From: DATEDA01 sp963820965
Lineage (GTDB): Bacteria; Pseudomonadota; Gammaproteobacteria; Burkholderiales; SG8-39
Direction: 5' to 3'
DNA length: 64,000 nucleotides
NCBI GenBank assembly: GCA_963820965.1
Contig: CAWGCC010000011.1
Location: forward strand, 62,001-126,000
The notes under the pieces were generated by a model. The model was not told where the DNA came from and ran no database searches. It worked only from the letters and a program-made list of their open reading frames with translations. A program made the position numbers and the translations under genes. Below, one piece after another: positions 17,809 through 27,054 of this stretch (the stretch's first letter is position 1; each line of letters opens with the position of its first letter).

Positions 17809-18691
17809 GCGCGACGCCGGCGATCACGGCGAGCCCGCCGATCACCATGCTCGGGAGGATCGGCTCGCCCAGCAGGAGCGCGCTGAACGCGACGCCGAAC
17901 ACCGGCACGAGGTTGATGAAGATCGCGGTGCGCGAGGCGCCGATGCGCTGCACGCCCTCGTAGAACCAGAGGAACGCGACGACCGTGCCGAGCACGCCGA
18001 GGTAGGCGATCGCCGCCCAGCCCCTGGCCGGCAGTGCGGCGAGCTCGGGCCAGGGGCGCTCGAGGAGCGCGCCCGCTGCGAGCATCGCCGTCCCGAACAG
18101 CGCCGCGTACGTCGTCGTCGCGAGCGCCGAGACGCGGCCGAGGACGCGGCGGCCGACGAGCGTATAGACCATCCAGCAGAAGACACAGCCAAAGAGGAAG
18201 AGCTCGCCGGTCCCGACCGCGCCCCTGAAGAGCGACGGGAGACGCCCGTGCGAGATGACGATCGCCGCGCCCGCGAGGGCGACGGCGATGCCGAGCCAGC
18301 GCAGGGCCGACATCCGCTCGCCGTACACGAGCCACATCCCGATCGCGATGGCGACCGGGTTGAGCGCCATGATCAGCGCGCCGCGGCCGGCGGGCACGCG
18401 CTCCATGCCGGCAAAGAAGCAGACGTTCCAGAAGAACACGCCGCTCGACCCGAGCGCGATCATCGCCGCGAGCTGCCGCCGGTTTAGCCGCGGGAGCCCG
18501 CCTTCGCGGAGCTGAACGAGGACGACGAGGACCACCGTCGCGGCGAGGAACCGCATCGTGCCGGCGGTGAAGTCGGGAAGGAGCGGCGCGAGCGTGCGGC
18601 CAGCGATGAACTGCCCGCCCCACAGGGCGGCCATCAGGACGAGCTTGCCGTAGAGGCCGGGCTGTGCCGGCGCAACGGACGAGCCGCTCAG
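17759..18691 (-). CDS. EamA/DMT family transporter
   Basis: Drug/metabolite transporter with two EamA repeats and about ten membrane helices (first repeat MAALWGGQFIAG, second LFLFGCVFCWMVYTLVGRR). About 300 residues. The start is uncertain: no ATG, GTG or TTG lies between the phaC stop and TM1. The given end assumes CTG 18691, which overlaps the phaC TGA (CTGA) and has GAGAGG upstream; the next ATG is 18634 inside TM1, and an open frame also continues into phaC to 18841. Its last 50 bases overlap the convergent kinase gene. Substrate unknown. Confidence 0.8.
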   Translation of the reverse strand: MSGSSVAPAQPGLYGKLVLMAALWGGQFIAGRTLAPLLPDFTAGTMRFLAATVVLVVLVQLREGGLPRLNRRQLAAMIALGSSGVFFWNVCFFAGMERVPAGRGALIMALNPVAIAIGMWLVYGERMSALRWLGIAVALAGAAIVISHGRLPSLFRGAVGTGELFLFGCVFCWMVYTLVGRRVLGRVSALATTTYAALFGTAMLAAGALLERPWPELAALPARGWAAIAYLGVLGTVVAFLWFYEGVQRIGASRTAIFINLVPVFGVAFSALLLGEPILPSMVIGGLAVIAGVALTSRPARAAAPGATGR

Positions 18692-20496
18692 CCGGCCTGC
18701 CTCTCGGCGTCGACCCGCACCGTCACGTACGACCCGGGCGCATCCTCGATCGGCATCAGCCCGCCGTCGCCGGGCACCCGCGCGGGGACGCGCTCGCCCT
18801 TGTTCCGCTCCCCGATCCACGCCTGCCAGTCGTTCCACCACGAGCCGTCATGGCGGGTCGCGCGGGCCTGCCACTCGTCCGGGCTCGGCGGCAGCTCGTC
18901 GTTGGTCCAGTAGCAGTACTTCTTCGCGGCCGGCGGGTTGACGATGCCGGCGATGTGGCCCGAGCCGCCGAGCACGAAGCGCACCGGCCCACCGAGGCGG
19001 CGGGCGCCGAGGTAGGTCGACTGCCACGGCGCGATGTGGTCCTCGACCGTGGAGATGAAGTACGCCGGCGTCTGCACGCGCCCGAGGTCGATCGGCACGC
19101 CGCCGAGCTTCACCCCGCCGGGATCCCTGAGCGCGTTCCGGAGATACATGTTGCGCAGGTAGTAGCTGTGCATCTTCGCCGGCATGCGCGTCGAATCGGA
19201 GTTCCAGTACAGCAGATCGAACGGGAACGGCTCCTTGCCCATCAAGTAGTTGTTGATCACGAACGACCAGACGAGGTCGTTCGAGCGCAGCATGCTGAAC
19301 GTGCCCGCCATCTCGGAGCCCTCGAGGTAGCCGCGCTCGTTCATGCGGCGCTCGAGGTTCTCGACCTGCTGCTCGTCGATGAAGACGCCGAGCTCTCCGG
19401 GGATCGAGAAGTCGAGCAGCGCGACGAAGAAGGTCGCGCTCCCGACCCGGTCGTCGCCTTTCGCCGCCATGTAGCCGAGCGTCGCGCCGAGCAGCGTGCC
19501 GCCGAGGCAGTAGCCGATCGTATTGACCCTGCGCTCGCCGGTCGCCTTCTCGATCGCGTCCAGCGCGGCGAGCGGGCCCTCCGTCATGTAGTCCTCGAAG
19601 TTCTTGTCCGCGAGGCGCGCGTCCGGGTTCACCCACGAGACCACGAACACCGTATGGCCCTGCTGGACCGCCCACCTGATGAACGAGTTCTTCTCGCGCA
19701 GGTCGAGGATGTAGTACTTGTTGATCCAGGGCGGGACGATGAGCAGCGGCTCCCGGAAGACCGTCTCGGTGGCCGGCTGGTACTGGATGAGCTGCATCAG
19801 ATCGTTCTGGAACACCACCTTGCCCGGCGTGGTGGCGACGTTGACGCCGATCTTGAACGCCTTCTCGTCGGTCATCTTGATGCGCAGCTGCCCGTCGCCC
19901 TCGTCGAGGTCCTCGAGCAGGTTCTTCAGGCCCTTCACCAGGTTGGTGCCGCCCGCCTTCATCGTCTCGCGCAGTACCTGCGGGTTGGTGAGCGCGAAGT
20001 TCGACGGCGACAGCGCGTCGACGTACTGGCGGGTGAAGAAATCCACCTTCCTCTTCGATCCGTCGGGCAGGCCCTGGACGCCCGAGACGACGTCGTGGAT
20101 GTGGCGCGCGGCGATGAGGTAGCTCTGCTTGATGTAGTCGAAGAGGAAGTTGTTCTGCCAGTCCTCGTCCTTGAAGCGGTTATCGCCCTGCGCCGGGGCG
20201 GCGACCGGCTCCGAGCTCTGGCCGAGCAGCTTGAGCCACGACGACTGCCACAGCCGCAGGTAGTCGAAATACATGCTCATCTGCGCCTGGGCGAGCGCCA
20301 TCGGGTTGGCGAGGAGCTTCGCCCACATCTCCATGAAGGCGCGCGCGATGCCGAACTCGTCGGTGACCGCGAACCCCTTGCCGTTGGCATGGCGCTTCAT
20401 GAAGTCGGCGAGCACGTTCGACGAGTGCTCGGCGACCTCGCCGAGGATCTTCGCGACCTCGGCCGGGTTCGCCGGTTGTTCCGTTTCCTGGGTCAT
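18688..20496 (-). CDS. phaC: Class I poly(3-hydroxyalkanoate) synthase
   Basis: Polymerises 3-hydroxyacyl-CoA to PHA granules. It is 602 residues, typical for class I. The lipase-like box GYCLGG has the catalytic Cys330; conserved PWINKYYILDLREKNSF and the late GGSGHIAGIVNPP segment carry the catalytic Asp/His regions. The ATG at 20496 has a strong GGAGG site. No phaA, phaB or phaR genes adjoin it; the gene lies between an MBL hydrolase and an EamA transporter. A broken 3-hydroxybutyrate-oligomer hydrolase gene at 58.5-60.6 kb is the other PHA gene here. Confidence 0.97.
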   Translation of the reverse strand: MTQETEQPANPAEVAKILGEVAEHSSNVLADFMKRHANGKGFAVTDEFGIARAFMEMWAKLLANPMALAQAQMSMYFDYLRLWQSSWLKLLGQSSEPVAAPAQGDNRFKDEDWQNNFLFDYIKQSYLIAARHIHDVVSGVQGLPDGSKRKVDFFTRQYVDALSPSNFALTNPQVLRETMKAGGTNLVKGLKNLLEDLDEGDGQLRIKMTDEKAFKIGVNVATTPGKVVFQNDLMQLIQYQPATETVFREPLLIVPPWINKYYILDLREKNSFIRWAVQQGHTVFVVSWVNPDARLADKNFEDYMTEGPLAALDAIEKATGERRVNTIGYCLGGTLLGATLGYMAAKGDDRVGSATFFVALLDFSIPGELGVFIDEQQVENLERRMNERGYLEGSEMAGTFSMLRSNDLVWSFVINNYLMGKEPFPFDLLYWNSDSTRMPAKMHSYYLRNMYLRNALRDPGGVKLGGVPIDLGRVQTPAYFISTVEDHIAPWQSTYLGARRLGGPVRFVLGGSGHIAGIVNPPAAKKYCYWTNDELPPSPDEWQARATRHDGSWWNDWQAWIGERNKGERVPARVPGDGGLMPIEDAPGSYVTVRVDAERQAG

Positions 20497-20535
20497 GGCT
20501 ACCTCCGCCCTGCTCGTTTCCTTTTGTGGTGCTCA

Positions 20536-21570
20536 TTATGCCCTGATGAACCGCACGATACCGTCGCCGCCCGTCTCGCGCCGGAGCACGCCGTCGTGCA
20601 TGAGATAGTTGAGATGGGCGATCGCCTCGCCCATCGCGAAGAACGTCTGGTGGTCGTCGAGCTCGCGCCGGAACAGCGTGCCGATCACGTCGGCGGCGGC
20701 CTTCGGCTCGTCGCACACGTCCGCGAGCTCGCCAAGCCGCGAAGCGTGATGCTCCTCGAGCTGCGCCACGCGCTCGCGCATCCCGCGGAACGGCAGCCCA
20801 TGGGAAGGCAGCACCAGTGTCTCCGCGGCGGCGGGCGCGGTCAGCCGCCGGAGGCTCCCGAGGAAGAGGCGCAGCGGGTCGGCGTCGGGATCGACCTGGT
20901 TCACGCTGATGTTGGTCGAGATGCGCGGCAGCAGCATGTCGCCCGAGATCAGCACGCCGATCTCGGGCGAGTGGAGCGAGGCGTGCTCGGGCGCATGGCC
21001 GTAGCCCATGATCACGCGCCAGCGCCGGCCGCCGATCGCGAGCTCGTCGCCCTCCACCATCCGGCGATAGGACACCGGGAAATCCGGCACCGCGCGTCGG
21101 TAGGCGTTGCCGCGCTTCGCGAGCGCCGCGAGCCGCTCGCCGCCGAGCCCGTGCCGCGCGAGATGCGCCGCGAGCGCCGCGCTCGAGTAGCCGGCTGCCT
21201 CGTCGCGCCACGCGTGCGCCATGAGAAAGTCGGCCTGCGACATGACGAGCGGCGCCCCGAACCGCGACGTGAGCCAGCCGGCATTCCCCGCGTGGTCGGG
21301 ATGGAGATGCGTCGTGACCACCCGGCTCACCGCCCGGCCGGCGAAGAAGCCGTCGAAGAGCCGCTGCCACAGCTCGCGCGTCGTGTCCGCGGAAAACCCG
21401 CAGTCGACGATGGCGAGGCGGTCGCCGTCTTCCAGCAGCCAGAGGTTGATGTGATTGAGCGCGAACGGCAGCGGCATGCGCAGCCAGTGCACGCCCGGCG
21501 CGACCTCACGCGTCTCGCCCGGCGGCGGGGGCGCGGCATGCGGATAGTCGAGGACCTGCTCCGGATTCAA
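20536..21570 (-). CDS. MBL fold metallo-hydrolase
   Basis: Metallo-beta-lactamase-fold hydrolase with the metal motif THLHPDHAGN (HxHxDH) and further ligands in APEHASLHS and SGDMLLP. A C-terminal winged helix-like tail (residues from about 270) is typical of the LACTB2/glyoxalase-like subgroup. The frame is open up to ATG 21600, but that ATG lies inside a perfect TATAAT -10 element, so TTG 21570 (reading MNPEQVLDYPH) is preferred. Located just upstream of phaC and divergent from ivd; a role in acyl-thioester turnover is possible but not shown. Confidence 0.85.
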   Translation of the reverse strand: MNPEQVLDYPHAAPPPPGETREVAPGVHWLRMPLPFALNHINLWLLEDGDRLAIVDCGFSADTTRELWQRLFDGFFAGRAVSRVVTTHLHPDHAGNAGWLTSRFGAPLVMSQADFLMAHAWRDEAAGYSSAALAAHLARHGLGGERLAALAKRGNAYRRAVPDFPVSYRRMVEGDELAIGGRRWRVIMGYGHAPEHASLHSPEIGVLISGDMLLPRISTNISVNQVDPDADPLRLFLGSLRRLTAPAAAETLVLPSHGLPFRGMRERVAQLEEHHASRLGELADVCDEPKAAADVIGTLFRRELDDHQTFFAMGEAIAHLNYLMHDGVLRRETGGDGIVRFIRA

Positions 21571-21582
21571 TGTCGACTGAGC

Positions 21583-21604
21583 TAGAATGCGGCAGCGCAT
21601 TATA
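21583..21604. promoter_or_regulatory. Divergent -10 elements between MBL hydrolase and ivd
   Basis: The minus strand carries a perfect TATAAT at 21599-21604 reading toward the MBL gene; the plus strand carries TAGAAT at 21583-21588 reading toward ivd. No good -35 hexamer is visible for either, so these are tentative. They overlap face to face, implying competing expression of the two genes. Confidence 0.35.
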
Positions 21605-21641
21605 GTCCACCGCTGCGCTGCGCCGCCGCGCGGGAGAGTCC

Positions 21642-22844
21642 ATGGATCGCCCAGAGCAGCTCGCTTCCGCCGTCCCGATGATCGACTTCCCGCAGCTCGC
21701 CTTCGACCACGGCGAGACGATCGGAATGATACGACGCACCGCGCGCGCGTTCGCCGAAGCCGAGATCGCGCCCCGCGCCGCAGAGATCGACCGGTCGAAC
21801 ACCTTCCCGATGGATCTCTGGCCGAAGATGGGCGCGCTCGGGCTGCTCGGGATCACCGTCGAGGAGGCGTACGGCGGCTCCGCGCTCGGCTATCTCGCGC
21901 ACATCGTGGCGATGGAGGAGATCAGCCGCGCCTCGGCGTCGGTCGGGCTCTCGTACGGCGCGCATTCCAACCTCTGCGTGAACCAGATCCGGCGCAACGG
22001 GACCGAGGCCCAGCGGCGGAAATACCTGCCCAAGCTGATCTCGGGCGAGCACGTCGGCGCGCTCGCGATGAGCGAGCCGGGCGCGGGCTCCGACGTGGTC
22101 GGCATGCGCCTGCGCGCCGATTACCGCGACGGGACGTATGTCCTCAACGGCAACAAGATGTGGATCACCAACGGCCCTGACGCCGATACGCTGGTCGTGT
22201 ACGGCAAGACCGACGGGTCCGCCGGGCCGCGCGGGATCACGGCGTTCATCATCGAACGCGGCATGAAGGGCTTCCATACCGCGCAGAAGCTCGACAAGCT
22301 CGGCATGCGCGGCTCGAACACCTGCGAGCTCGTCTTCCAGGACTGCGAGGTGCCGGAGGATAACCTCCTCGGCGGCTTCAACCAGGGCGTGAACGTTCTG
22401 ATGAGCGGGCTCGACTACGAGCGCGCCGTGCTCGCGGGCGGACCGCTCGGACTCATGGCGGCGTGCCTCGATGTCGTCATCCCCTATCTCCACGAGCGGA
22501 AGCAGTTCGGCCAGCCGATCGGCGAGTTCCAGCTCATGCAGGGCAAGCTCGCCGACATGTACACCACCTTCGGCGCGTGCCGCGCGTACGTCTACGCCGT
22601 CGGCCAGGCGCTCGATCGCGGCGAAACCACGCGCAAGGACGCGGCCGGTGCGATCCTATACGCTGGGGAGAAGGCGACCTGGATGGCGGGCGAGGCGATC
22701 CAGTGCCTCGGCGGCAACGGCTACATCAACGAATACGCCACCGGCCGGCTGTGGCGCGACGCGAAGCTCTACGAGATCGGCGCCGGGACGAGCGAGATCC
22801 GCCGCTGGCTGATCGGGCGGGAGCTGTTCGGCGAAACGGCCTAG
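21642..22844 (+). CDS. ivd: Isovaleryl-CoA dehydrogenase
   Basis: FAD-dependent dehydrogenase in leucine and isovalerate breakdown, passing electrons to ETF. It is 400 residues with the acyl-CoA dehydrogenase signatures ALAMSEPGAGSDVVGM and a C-terminal EAIQCLGGNGYINEY. The catalytic base Glu sits in the IVD-specific position, LDYERAVLAGGPLG, rather than near the C terminus as in other family members. The methylcrotonyl-CoA carboxylase beta gene, the next carboxylating step in leucine breakdown, is 33 kb away. A LysE gene follows after 7 bases. Confidence 0.93.
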   Translation: MDRPEQLASAVPMIDFPQLAFDHGETIGMIRRTARAFAEAEIAPRAAEIDRSNTFPMDLWPKMGALGLLGITVEEAYGGSALGYLAHIVAMEEISRASASVGLSYGAHSNLCVNQIRRNGTEAQRRKYLPKLISGEHVGALAMSEPGAGSDVVGMRLRADYRDGTYVLNGNKMWITNGPDADTLVVYGKTDGSAGPRGITAFIIERGMKGFHTAQKLDKLGMRGSNTCELVFQDCEVPEDNLLGGFNQGVNVLMSGLDYERAVLAGGPLGLMAACLDVVIPYLHERKQFGQPIGEFQLMQGKLADMYTTFGACRAYVYAVGQALDRGETTRKDAAGAILYAGEKATWMAGEAIQCLGGNGYINEYATGRLWRDAKLYEIGAGTSEIRRWLIGRELFGETA

Positions 22845-22851
22845 ACCTTCG

Positions 22852-23484
22852 ATGCTCGGACCCGATACCCTGCTCCTGTTCGCGATCGCATCGCTTATCC
22901 TCGCGCTGACGCCGGGACCGGTGTGGCTGTACCTGATCTCGCGCACGCTCGCGCAGGGCCGGCGGGCAGGTTATTTCTCGATGTTCGGCGTGACCGCGGG
23001 CCTCGCGGTGCACGCCGCCCTCGGCGCGTTCGGGCTGTCGGTGATCCTGCTCGCGATCCCGTTCGCCTTCGACGTCATCCGCCTCGCGGGCGCGGCCTAT
23101 CTCCTGTGGCTCGCATGGACGACGATCCGCGGCGACGGCCTGACCTTCGAGTCGCGGCCGCTGCCGCCGGCTTCCGGTGCCGCGCTGCTGCGCCAGGGAT
23201 TCGTGGCGGCATTTCTCAACCCGAAGGTCGCCGTGTTCTACCTCTCGCTCTTCCCGCAGTTCGTCGATCCGGGCGCCGGATCGGTGCTGGCACAGAGTCT
23301 CGTGCTCGGCGCCATCCAGCTCGCGACCGCGGCCGCCGTCGACGTTTCGGTCGTGACCGCGGCGGGCGTCGTTGCGCAGTGGTTCGCCGGCCGGCCGTTC
23401 TGGCTCAAGGCGCAGCGCTGGGTCCTCGGCGGCGCCTTCGGGGCGCTCGCCGCCTGGCTCGCGCTCGACCGGAAGACCACCTGA
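22852..23484 (+). CDS. LysE family amino-acid exporter-like protein
   Basis: Inner-membrane protein of 210 residues with about six hydrophobic segments. The N-terminal ALTPGPVWLYLISRTLAQGRR is the LysE/RhtB signature (PGP followed by a basic loop), and FLNPKVAVFYLSLFPQF is the conserved second-repeat motif. It probably exports an amino acid or derivative. Close coupling to ivd (7-bp gap) suggests a link to branched-chain amino acids, but substrate is unknown. Confidence 0.88.
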   Translation: MLGPDTLLLFAIASLILALTPGPVWLYLISRTLAQGRRAGYFSMFGVTAGLAVHAALGAFGLSVILLAIPFAFDVIRLAGAAYLLWLAWTTIRGDGLTFESRPLPPASGAALLRQGFVAAFLNPKVAVFYLSLFPQFVDPGAGSVLAQSLVLGAIQLATAAAVDVSVVTAAGVVAQWFAGRPFWLKAQRWVLGGAFGALAAWLALDRKTT

Positions 23485-23495
23485 AACGCTCGCGA

Positions 23496-23566
23496 ACGAA
23501 ACTGATGCGAAGCATCGCTTTCCCTGACTTCGGGCAGCATGAGCGAAGCGGCGGGATGGGGTGGAG
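23496..23566. repeat. Divergent copy (E) of the ~97-bp intergenic repeat
   Basis: Contains GATGCGAAGCATCGCTTTCC followed by TGACTTCGGGCAGCATGAGCG, closely matching the reverse-oriented copy at 45.35 kb (GATGCGAAGCATCGCC, TGACCTCGGGGAGCACGAGG), but the second half has decayed. It lies between the LysE and thiolase genes. Confidence 0.55.
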
Positions 23567-23623
23567 AGGCCCCGATCCCTGCTCGGGCCCGCTCGCATCG
23601 TCTTGAATGGAAGGAGCACTCGC

Positions 23624-24808
23624 ATGCTGAACGACCCGATCGTCATCGTGTCCGCCGTCCGCACGCCGATGGGCGGTTTCCAGGGCGCGCTGAAGGGCTT
23701 CGCCGCGCCGGAGCTCGGCGCCGCCGCGATCCGCGCCGCGGCCGAACGCGGACAGGTGAAGCCGGAGCAGATCGAGGAGGTGATCATGGGCTGCGTGCTC
23801 CCGGCCGGCCAAGGTCAGGCGCCCGCGCGCCAGGCTTCGCTCGGTGCCGGGCTGCCGCTCGCCACCGGCTGCACCACCATCAACAAGATGTGCGGCTCGG
23901 GAATGAAGGCGGCGATGCTCGCGCACGACCTCCTCGCAGCCGGCACGAACGAGATCATGGTTGCCGGCGGCATGGAGTCGATGACCAACGCGCCGTACCT
24001 CCTGCCGAAGGCGCGGGCGGGCCTGCGCATGGGTCACCATCAGGTCGTCGACCACATGTTCTTCGACGGCCTGGAGGACGCGTACGACAAGGGGCGTCTC
24101 ATGGGCACCTTCGCCGAGGACTGCGCCGGCGAGTACGCGTTCACCCGCGAGGCGCAGGACGACTTCGCCATCGCCTCGCTCAAGCGTGCGCAAGCTGCGA
24201 ACAGGGAAGGCTGGTTCGCCTGGGAGATCACCCCGCTCGCCGTCAAGGCGGGCAAGGACGAGAAGTTCATCGAGAACGACGAGCAGCCGTTCAAGGCGAA
24301 CCTCGAGAAGATTCCGACGCTCAAGCCCGCCTTCCGGAAGGACGGGACGGTCACCGCGGCGAACTCTTCCTCGATCTCCGACGGCGCGGCGGCGATGGTG
24401 TTGATGCGGCGTTCGACCGCGGAGAAGCTCGGCCTGAAGCCGCTGGCCGTGATCCTCGCGCATTCGACCCACGCGCAGGCGCCGGCGCTTTTCACCACCG
24501 CACCGGTAGGCGCGATCCGCAAGATCTACGAGCAGACCGGCTGGAAGGCAAAGGACGTCGACCTCTACGAGATCAACGAGGCGTTCGCGGTGGTCGCGAT
24601 GGCGGCGATGAAGGAGCACGGACTCCCGCACGACAAGGTGAACGTGCACGGCGGCGCGTGCGCGCTCGGTCACCCGATCGGCGCGTCGGGCGCCCGGATC
24701 ATGGTCACGCTGATCGGCGCGCTGCGGAAGTACGGCGGGAAGCGCGGGATCGCGAGCCTCTGCATCGGCGGCGGCGAGGCGACCGCGGTCGCGCTCGAAC
24801 TCGTCTAG
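23624..24808 (+). CDS. Acetyl-CoA C-acyltransferase (thiolase)
   Basis: Thiolase of 394 residues acting in acetoacetyl-CoA formation or beta-oxidation cleavage. The acyl-accepting Cys is in TTINKMCGSGMKAAM, the NEAFAV motif and the C-terminal GGACALGHPIGASGARI and CIGGGEA carry the His and second Cys of the active site. Start ATG 23624 has AAGGAG seven bases upstream. It could serve PHA precursor supply (PhaA role) or leucine/fatty acid breakdown; sequence alone does not decide. Confidence 0.93.
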   Translation: MLNDPIVIVSAVRTPMGGFQGALKGFAAPELGAAAIRAAAERGQVKPEQIEEVIMGCVLPAGQGQAPARQASLGAGLPLATGCTTINKMCGSGMKAAMLAHDLLAAGTNEIMVAGGMESMTNAPYLLPKARAGLRMGHHQVVDHMFFDGLEDAYDKGRLMGTFAEDCAGEYAFTREAQDDFAIASLKRAQAANREGWFAWEITPLAVKAGKDEKFIENDEQPFKANLEKIPTLKPAFRKDGTVTAANSSSISDGAAAMVLMRRSTAEKLGLKPLAVILAHSTHAQAPALFTTAPVGAIRKIYEQTGWKAKDVDLYEINEAFAVVAMAAMKEHGLPHDKVNVHGGACALGHPIGASGARIMVTLIGALRKYGGKRGIASLCIGGGEATAVALELV

Positions 24809-24815
24809 GCGGCCG

Positions 24816-25289
24816 GTGCCCGATCCCTACACTCCGCCCGGCTCGCCGGTCGGCGACCCGCCGGACTCGCGCAAGCGCTCGTCGCTCCTCGCCGTCGTGC
24901 TCGGCTTCCTCGTCGACGTCGGCGCGACGATGATCTTCGGGATCGTGCTCGGCATCGTGGCTGGCGTCGGGTTTGCCGCCGGCGGCGCAACCGCCCCGGG
25001 GATCGACGCGATGGTCGAGCGCGCGCCCGCGTTTCAGCTGCTGGGACTCGCGGGCGGGCTCGCGTGCACCGCGCTCGGGGGCTACGTGGCCGCGCGGGTC
25101 GCGAACCATTCCGAGTACGCGAACGCCTTCGCCGTCGGCCTCGCCTCGCTCGTCTTCGGCGAGGTGATGCTGCTCGTCCAGCCGCAGGACTACCCGCTCT
25201 GGATCCGCCTCCTCGGCGACGCGCTGGTCATCCCGGCCGCGATCGTCGGCGGTCATCTCCGCAACCTGCAGAAGCGGGGCGCAGCCTGA
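24816..25289 (+). CDS. Small four-helix membrane protein, unknown function
   Basis: Predicted inner-membrane protein of 157 residues: a Pro-rich cytoplasmic N terminus (PDPYTPPGSPVGDPPDS), then four hydrophobic segments (starting near residues 25, 72, 105 and 128). No recognised family. GTG 24816 is 7 bases after the thiolase stop, so it is likely co-transcribed with it. Composition is like that of the neighbours. Confidence 0.65.
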   Translation: MPDPYTPPGSPVGDPPDSRKRSSLLAVVLGFLVDVGATMIFGIVLGIVAGVGFAAGGATAPGIDAMVERAPAFQLLGLAGGLACTALGGYVAARVANHSEYANAFAVGLASLVFGEVMLLVQPQDYPLWIRLLGDALVIPAAIVGGHLRNLQKRGAA

Positions 25290-25494
25290 GCCCATGCTCC
25301 TGACGCCGGATGGGCGTCAACGGCCGTATTCCTGTCCTCCGGACCTGGCCAGCCAAGCCCTCCCAGAAACGAAGATCGCGCTTCGGCGCGGGAGCGTGAG
25401 CACCCCTTGAACGGCGGCTGATCGCCTTTTCCGGCACGACTCCGCAACGCATCGTCCGATATCGAGACACGTATCGCAGGACAGCGGTCATTCG

Positions 25495-27054
25495 ATGCTC
25501 TTCAACTCCTACGAGTTCCTGCTCCTCTTCCTGCCGGTCACGTTCTTCGGCTTCTTCGTGCTCGCGCGCTGGCACCGCCGGATCGCCGCGGCGTGGCTCA
25601 TGGTGGCCTCGTTCTTCTTCTACGGTTGGTGGAGCCCGCGGTTCGTCCTTCTGCTTGCGCTCTCCGTCATCTTCAACTTCGGCGTCGGCGCGCTCATCCA
25701 ACGCGCCCTGGCAAGGGGGCAACCGCGGACCGCGAAGGTCACTTTTGCGCTAGGCGTCGTCGTGAACCTGCTGCTACTCGTGTACTACAAGTACGCGAAC
25801 TTCCTGGTGGCGAACGTCAACGCTTTGTTCGGCACCCACTGGATCATCGGCGAGATTGTGCTGCCGCTCGGCATCTCCTTCTTCACGTTCACGCAGATCG
25901 CGTTCCTGGCCGACGCCGCGCAGGGGAAGGTGAAGGAGTACAGCCTCGTCCACTACGCGCTCTTCGTGAGCTACTTCCCGCACCTGATCGCGGGGCCGAT
26001 CCTGCACCACGCCGAGATGATGCCCCAGTTTGCCCGACGCGAGACCTATCTGACGAGCTGGGAAAACCTCGCGGTCGGCGGCACGATTTTCTTCATCGGG
26101 CTCTTCAAGAAGACCGTGCTCGCTGACAGGGTCGCCCCGCACGCGAGCAGCGTCTTCGACGCGGCCGCCGCCGGCACTCCCATCGCCCTGTTCGATGCCT
26201 GGACGGGCGCGCTCGCATATACGGTCCAGCTCTATTTCGACTTCTCCGGCTATTCCGACATGGCCATCGGGCTCGCGCGGATCTTCGGCGTGACCTTTCC
26301 CCTCAACTTCGCCTCGCCCTACAAGGCGGCGAACATCATCGAGTTCTGGCACCGCTGGCACATGACCCTGTCCCGGTTCCTGCGCGATTACGTCTACATT
26401 CCGCTGGGCGGAAACCGCAAGGGCGTGCCGCGCCGCTATCTGAACCTGCTGCTGACGATGCTTCTTGGCGGCCTGTGGCACGGAGCGAGCTGGACCTTCG
26501 TGCTATGGGGGGGGCTTCACGGTGCATATCTCATGATCAACCACGGGTGGCACGCGGTCCGCCGTCGCTTCGGATGGACCGGCCGGAGCCGGACCGGCCG
26601 GATCGCAGCCGCGGCGCTGACATTCCTCGCCGTCGTCGTCGCATGGGTGTTCTTCCGCGCGACGTCGCTCGACGGCGCGCTCGCGATGCTCAGCGGCATG
26701 TCCGGCTTGAACGGCGTCGAGCTGCCGTCCAACTGGCTCAGCAGATGGGGGCAGGTCGGGGACTGGCTATCCCGACACGGCGTGCGCTTCGTGGACACGA
26801 CGACCTTTGCGGGTCGGTCGGTGCTCAACTGGATTGCCGTCGGGCTTGCGGTCGCCTGGCTGCTGCCCAACACGCAGGAGCTCATGGGGCGCTTCGCTCC
26901 TGCGCTCGACTACCGGGACGACCGGGCGATCCGCCCGAGCCGGCTCTACTGGAAGCCGACACCGGCATGGACCGCGTTCGCGGTCGCGGTGGCCGTGCTG
27001 GCCCTGCTCTACATGTCCACCGGGTTCAGCGAGTTCATCTATTTTCAGTTTTAG
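25495..27054 (+). CDS. MBOAT family O-acyltransferase (AlgI-like)
   Basis: Membrane-bound O-acyltransferase of 519 residues with about 11-13 membrane helices, of the AlgI/DltB-like group that moves acyl groups across the membrane onto exopolysaccharides. The signature region LLGGLWHGASWTFVLWGGLHG contains the catalytic His; LNFASPYKAANIIEFWHRWH is the other conserved block. It is followed, across repeat copy A, by an SGNH-like protein, the usual partner that completes acetylation in the periplasm. No polysaccharide synthesis genes are adjacent. Confidence 0.92.
   Translation: MLFNSYEFLLLFLPVTFFGFFVLARWHRRIAAAWLMVASFFFYGWWSPRFVLLLALSVIFNFGVGALIQRALARGQPRTAKVTFALGVVVNLLLLVYYKYANFLVANVNALFGTHWIIGEIVLPLGISFFTFTQIAFLADAAQGKVKEYSLVHYALFVSYFPHLIAGPILHHAEMMPQFARRETYLTSWENLAVGGTIFFIGLFKKTVLADRVAPHASSVFDAAAAGTPIALFDAWTGALAYTVQLYFDFSGYSDMAIGLARIFGVTFPLNFASPYKAANIIEFWHRWHMTLSRFLRDYVYIPLGGNRKGVPRRYLNLLLTMLLGGLWHGASWTFVLWGGLHGAYLMINHGWHAVRRRFGWTGRSRTGRIAAAALTFLAVVVAWVFFRATSLDGALAMLSGMSGLNGVELPSNWLSRWGQVGDWLSRHGVRFVDTTTFAGRSVLNWIAVGLAVAWLLPNTQELMGRFAPALDYRDDRAIRPSRLYWKPTPAWTAFAVAVAVLALLYMSTGFSEFIYFQF

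Noticed and set aside
15348..17963. 871-codon open frame on the plus strand
   Set aside because: It runs across the antisense of the AtuA genes and then out of frame through the histidine kinase; no family features.
18664..21585. 973-codon open frame on the plus strand
   Set aside because: It is the antisense of phaC and the MBL hydrolase; composition is Arg/His/Glu-rich shadow typical of high-GC DNA and no domain is visible.
21571..21600. ATG 21600 as start of the MBL hydrolase
   Set aside because: It overlaps a perfect TATAAT; translation from there would require a start upstream of the transcript start.
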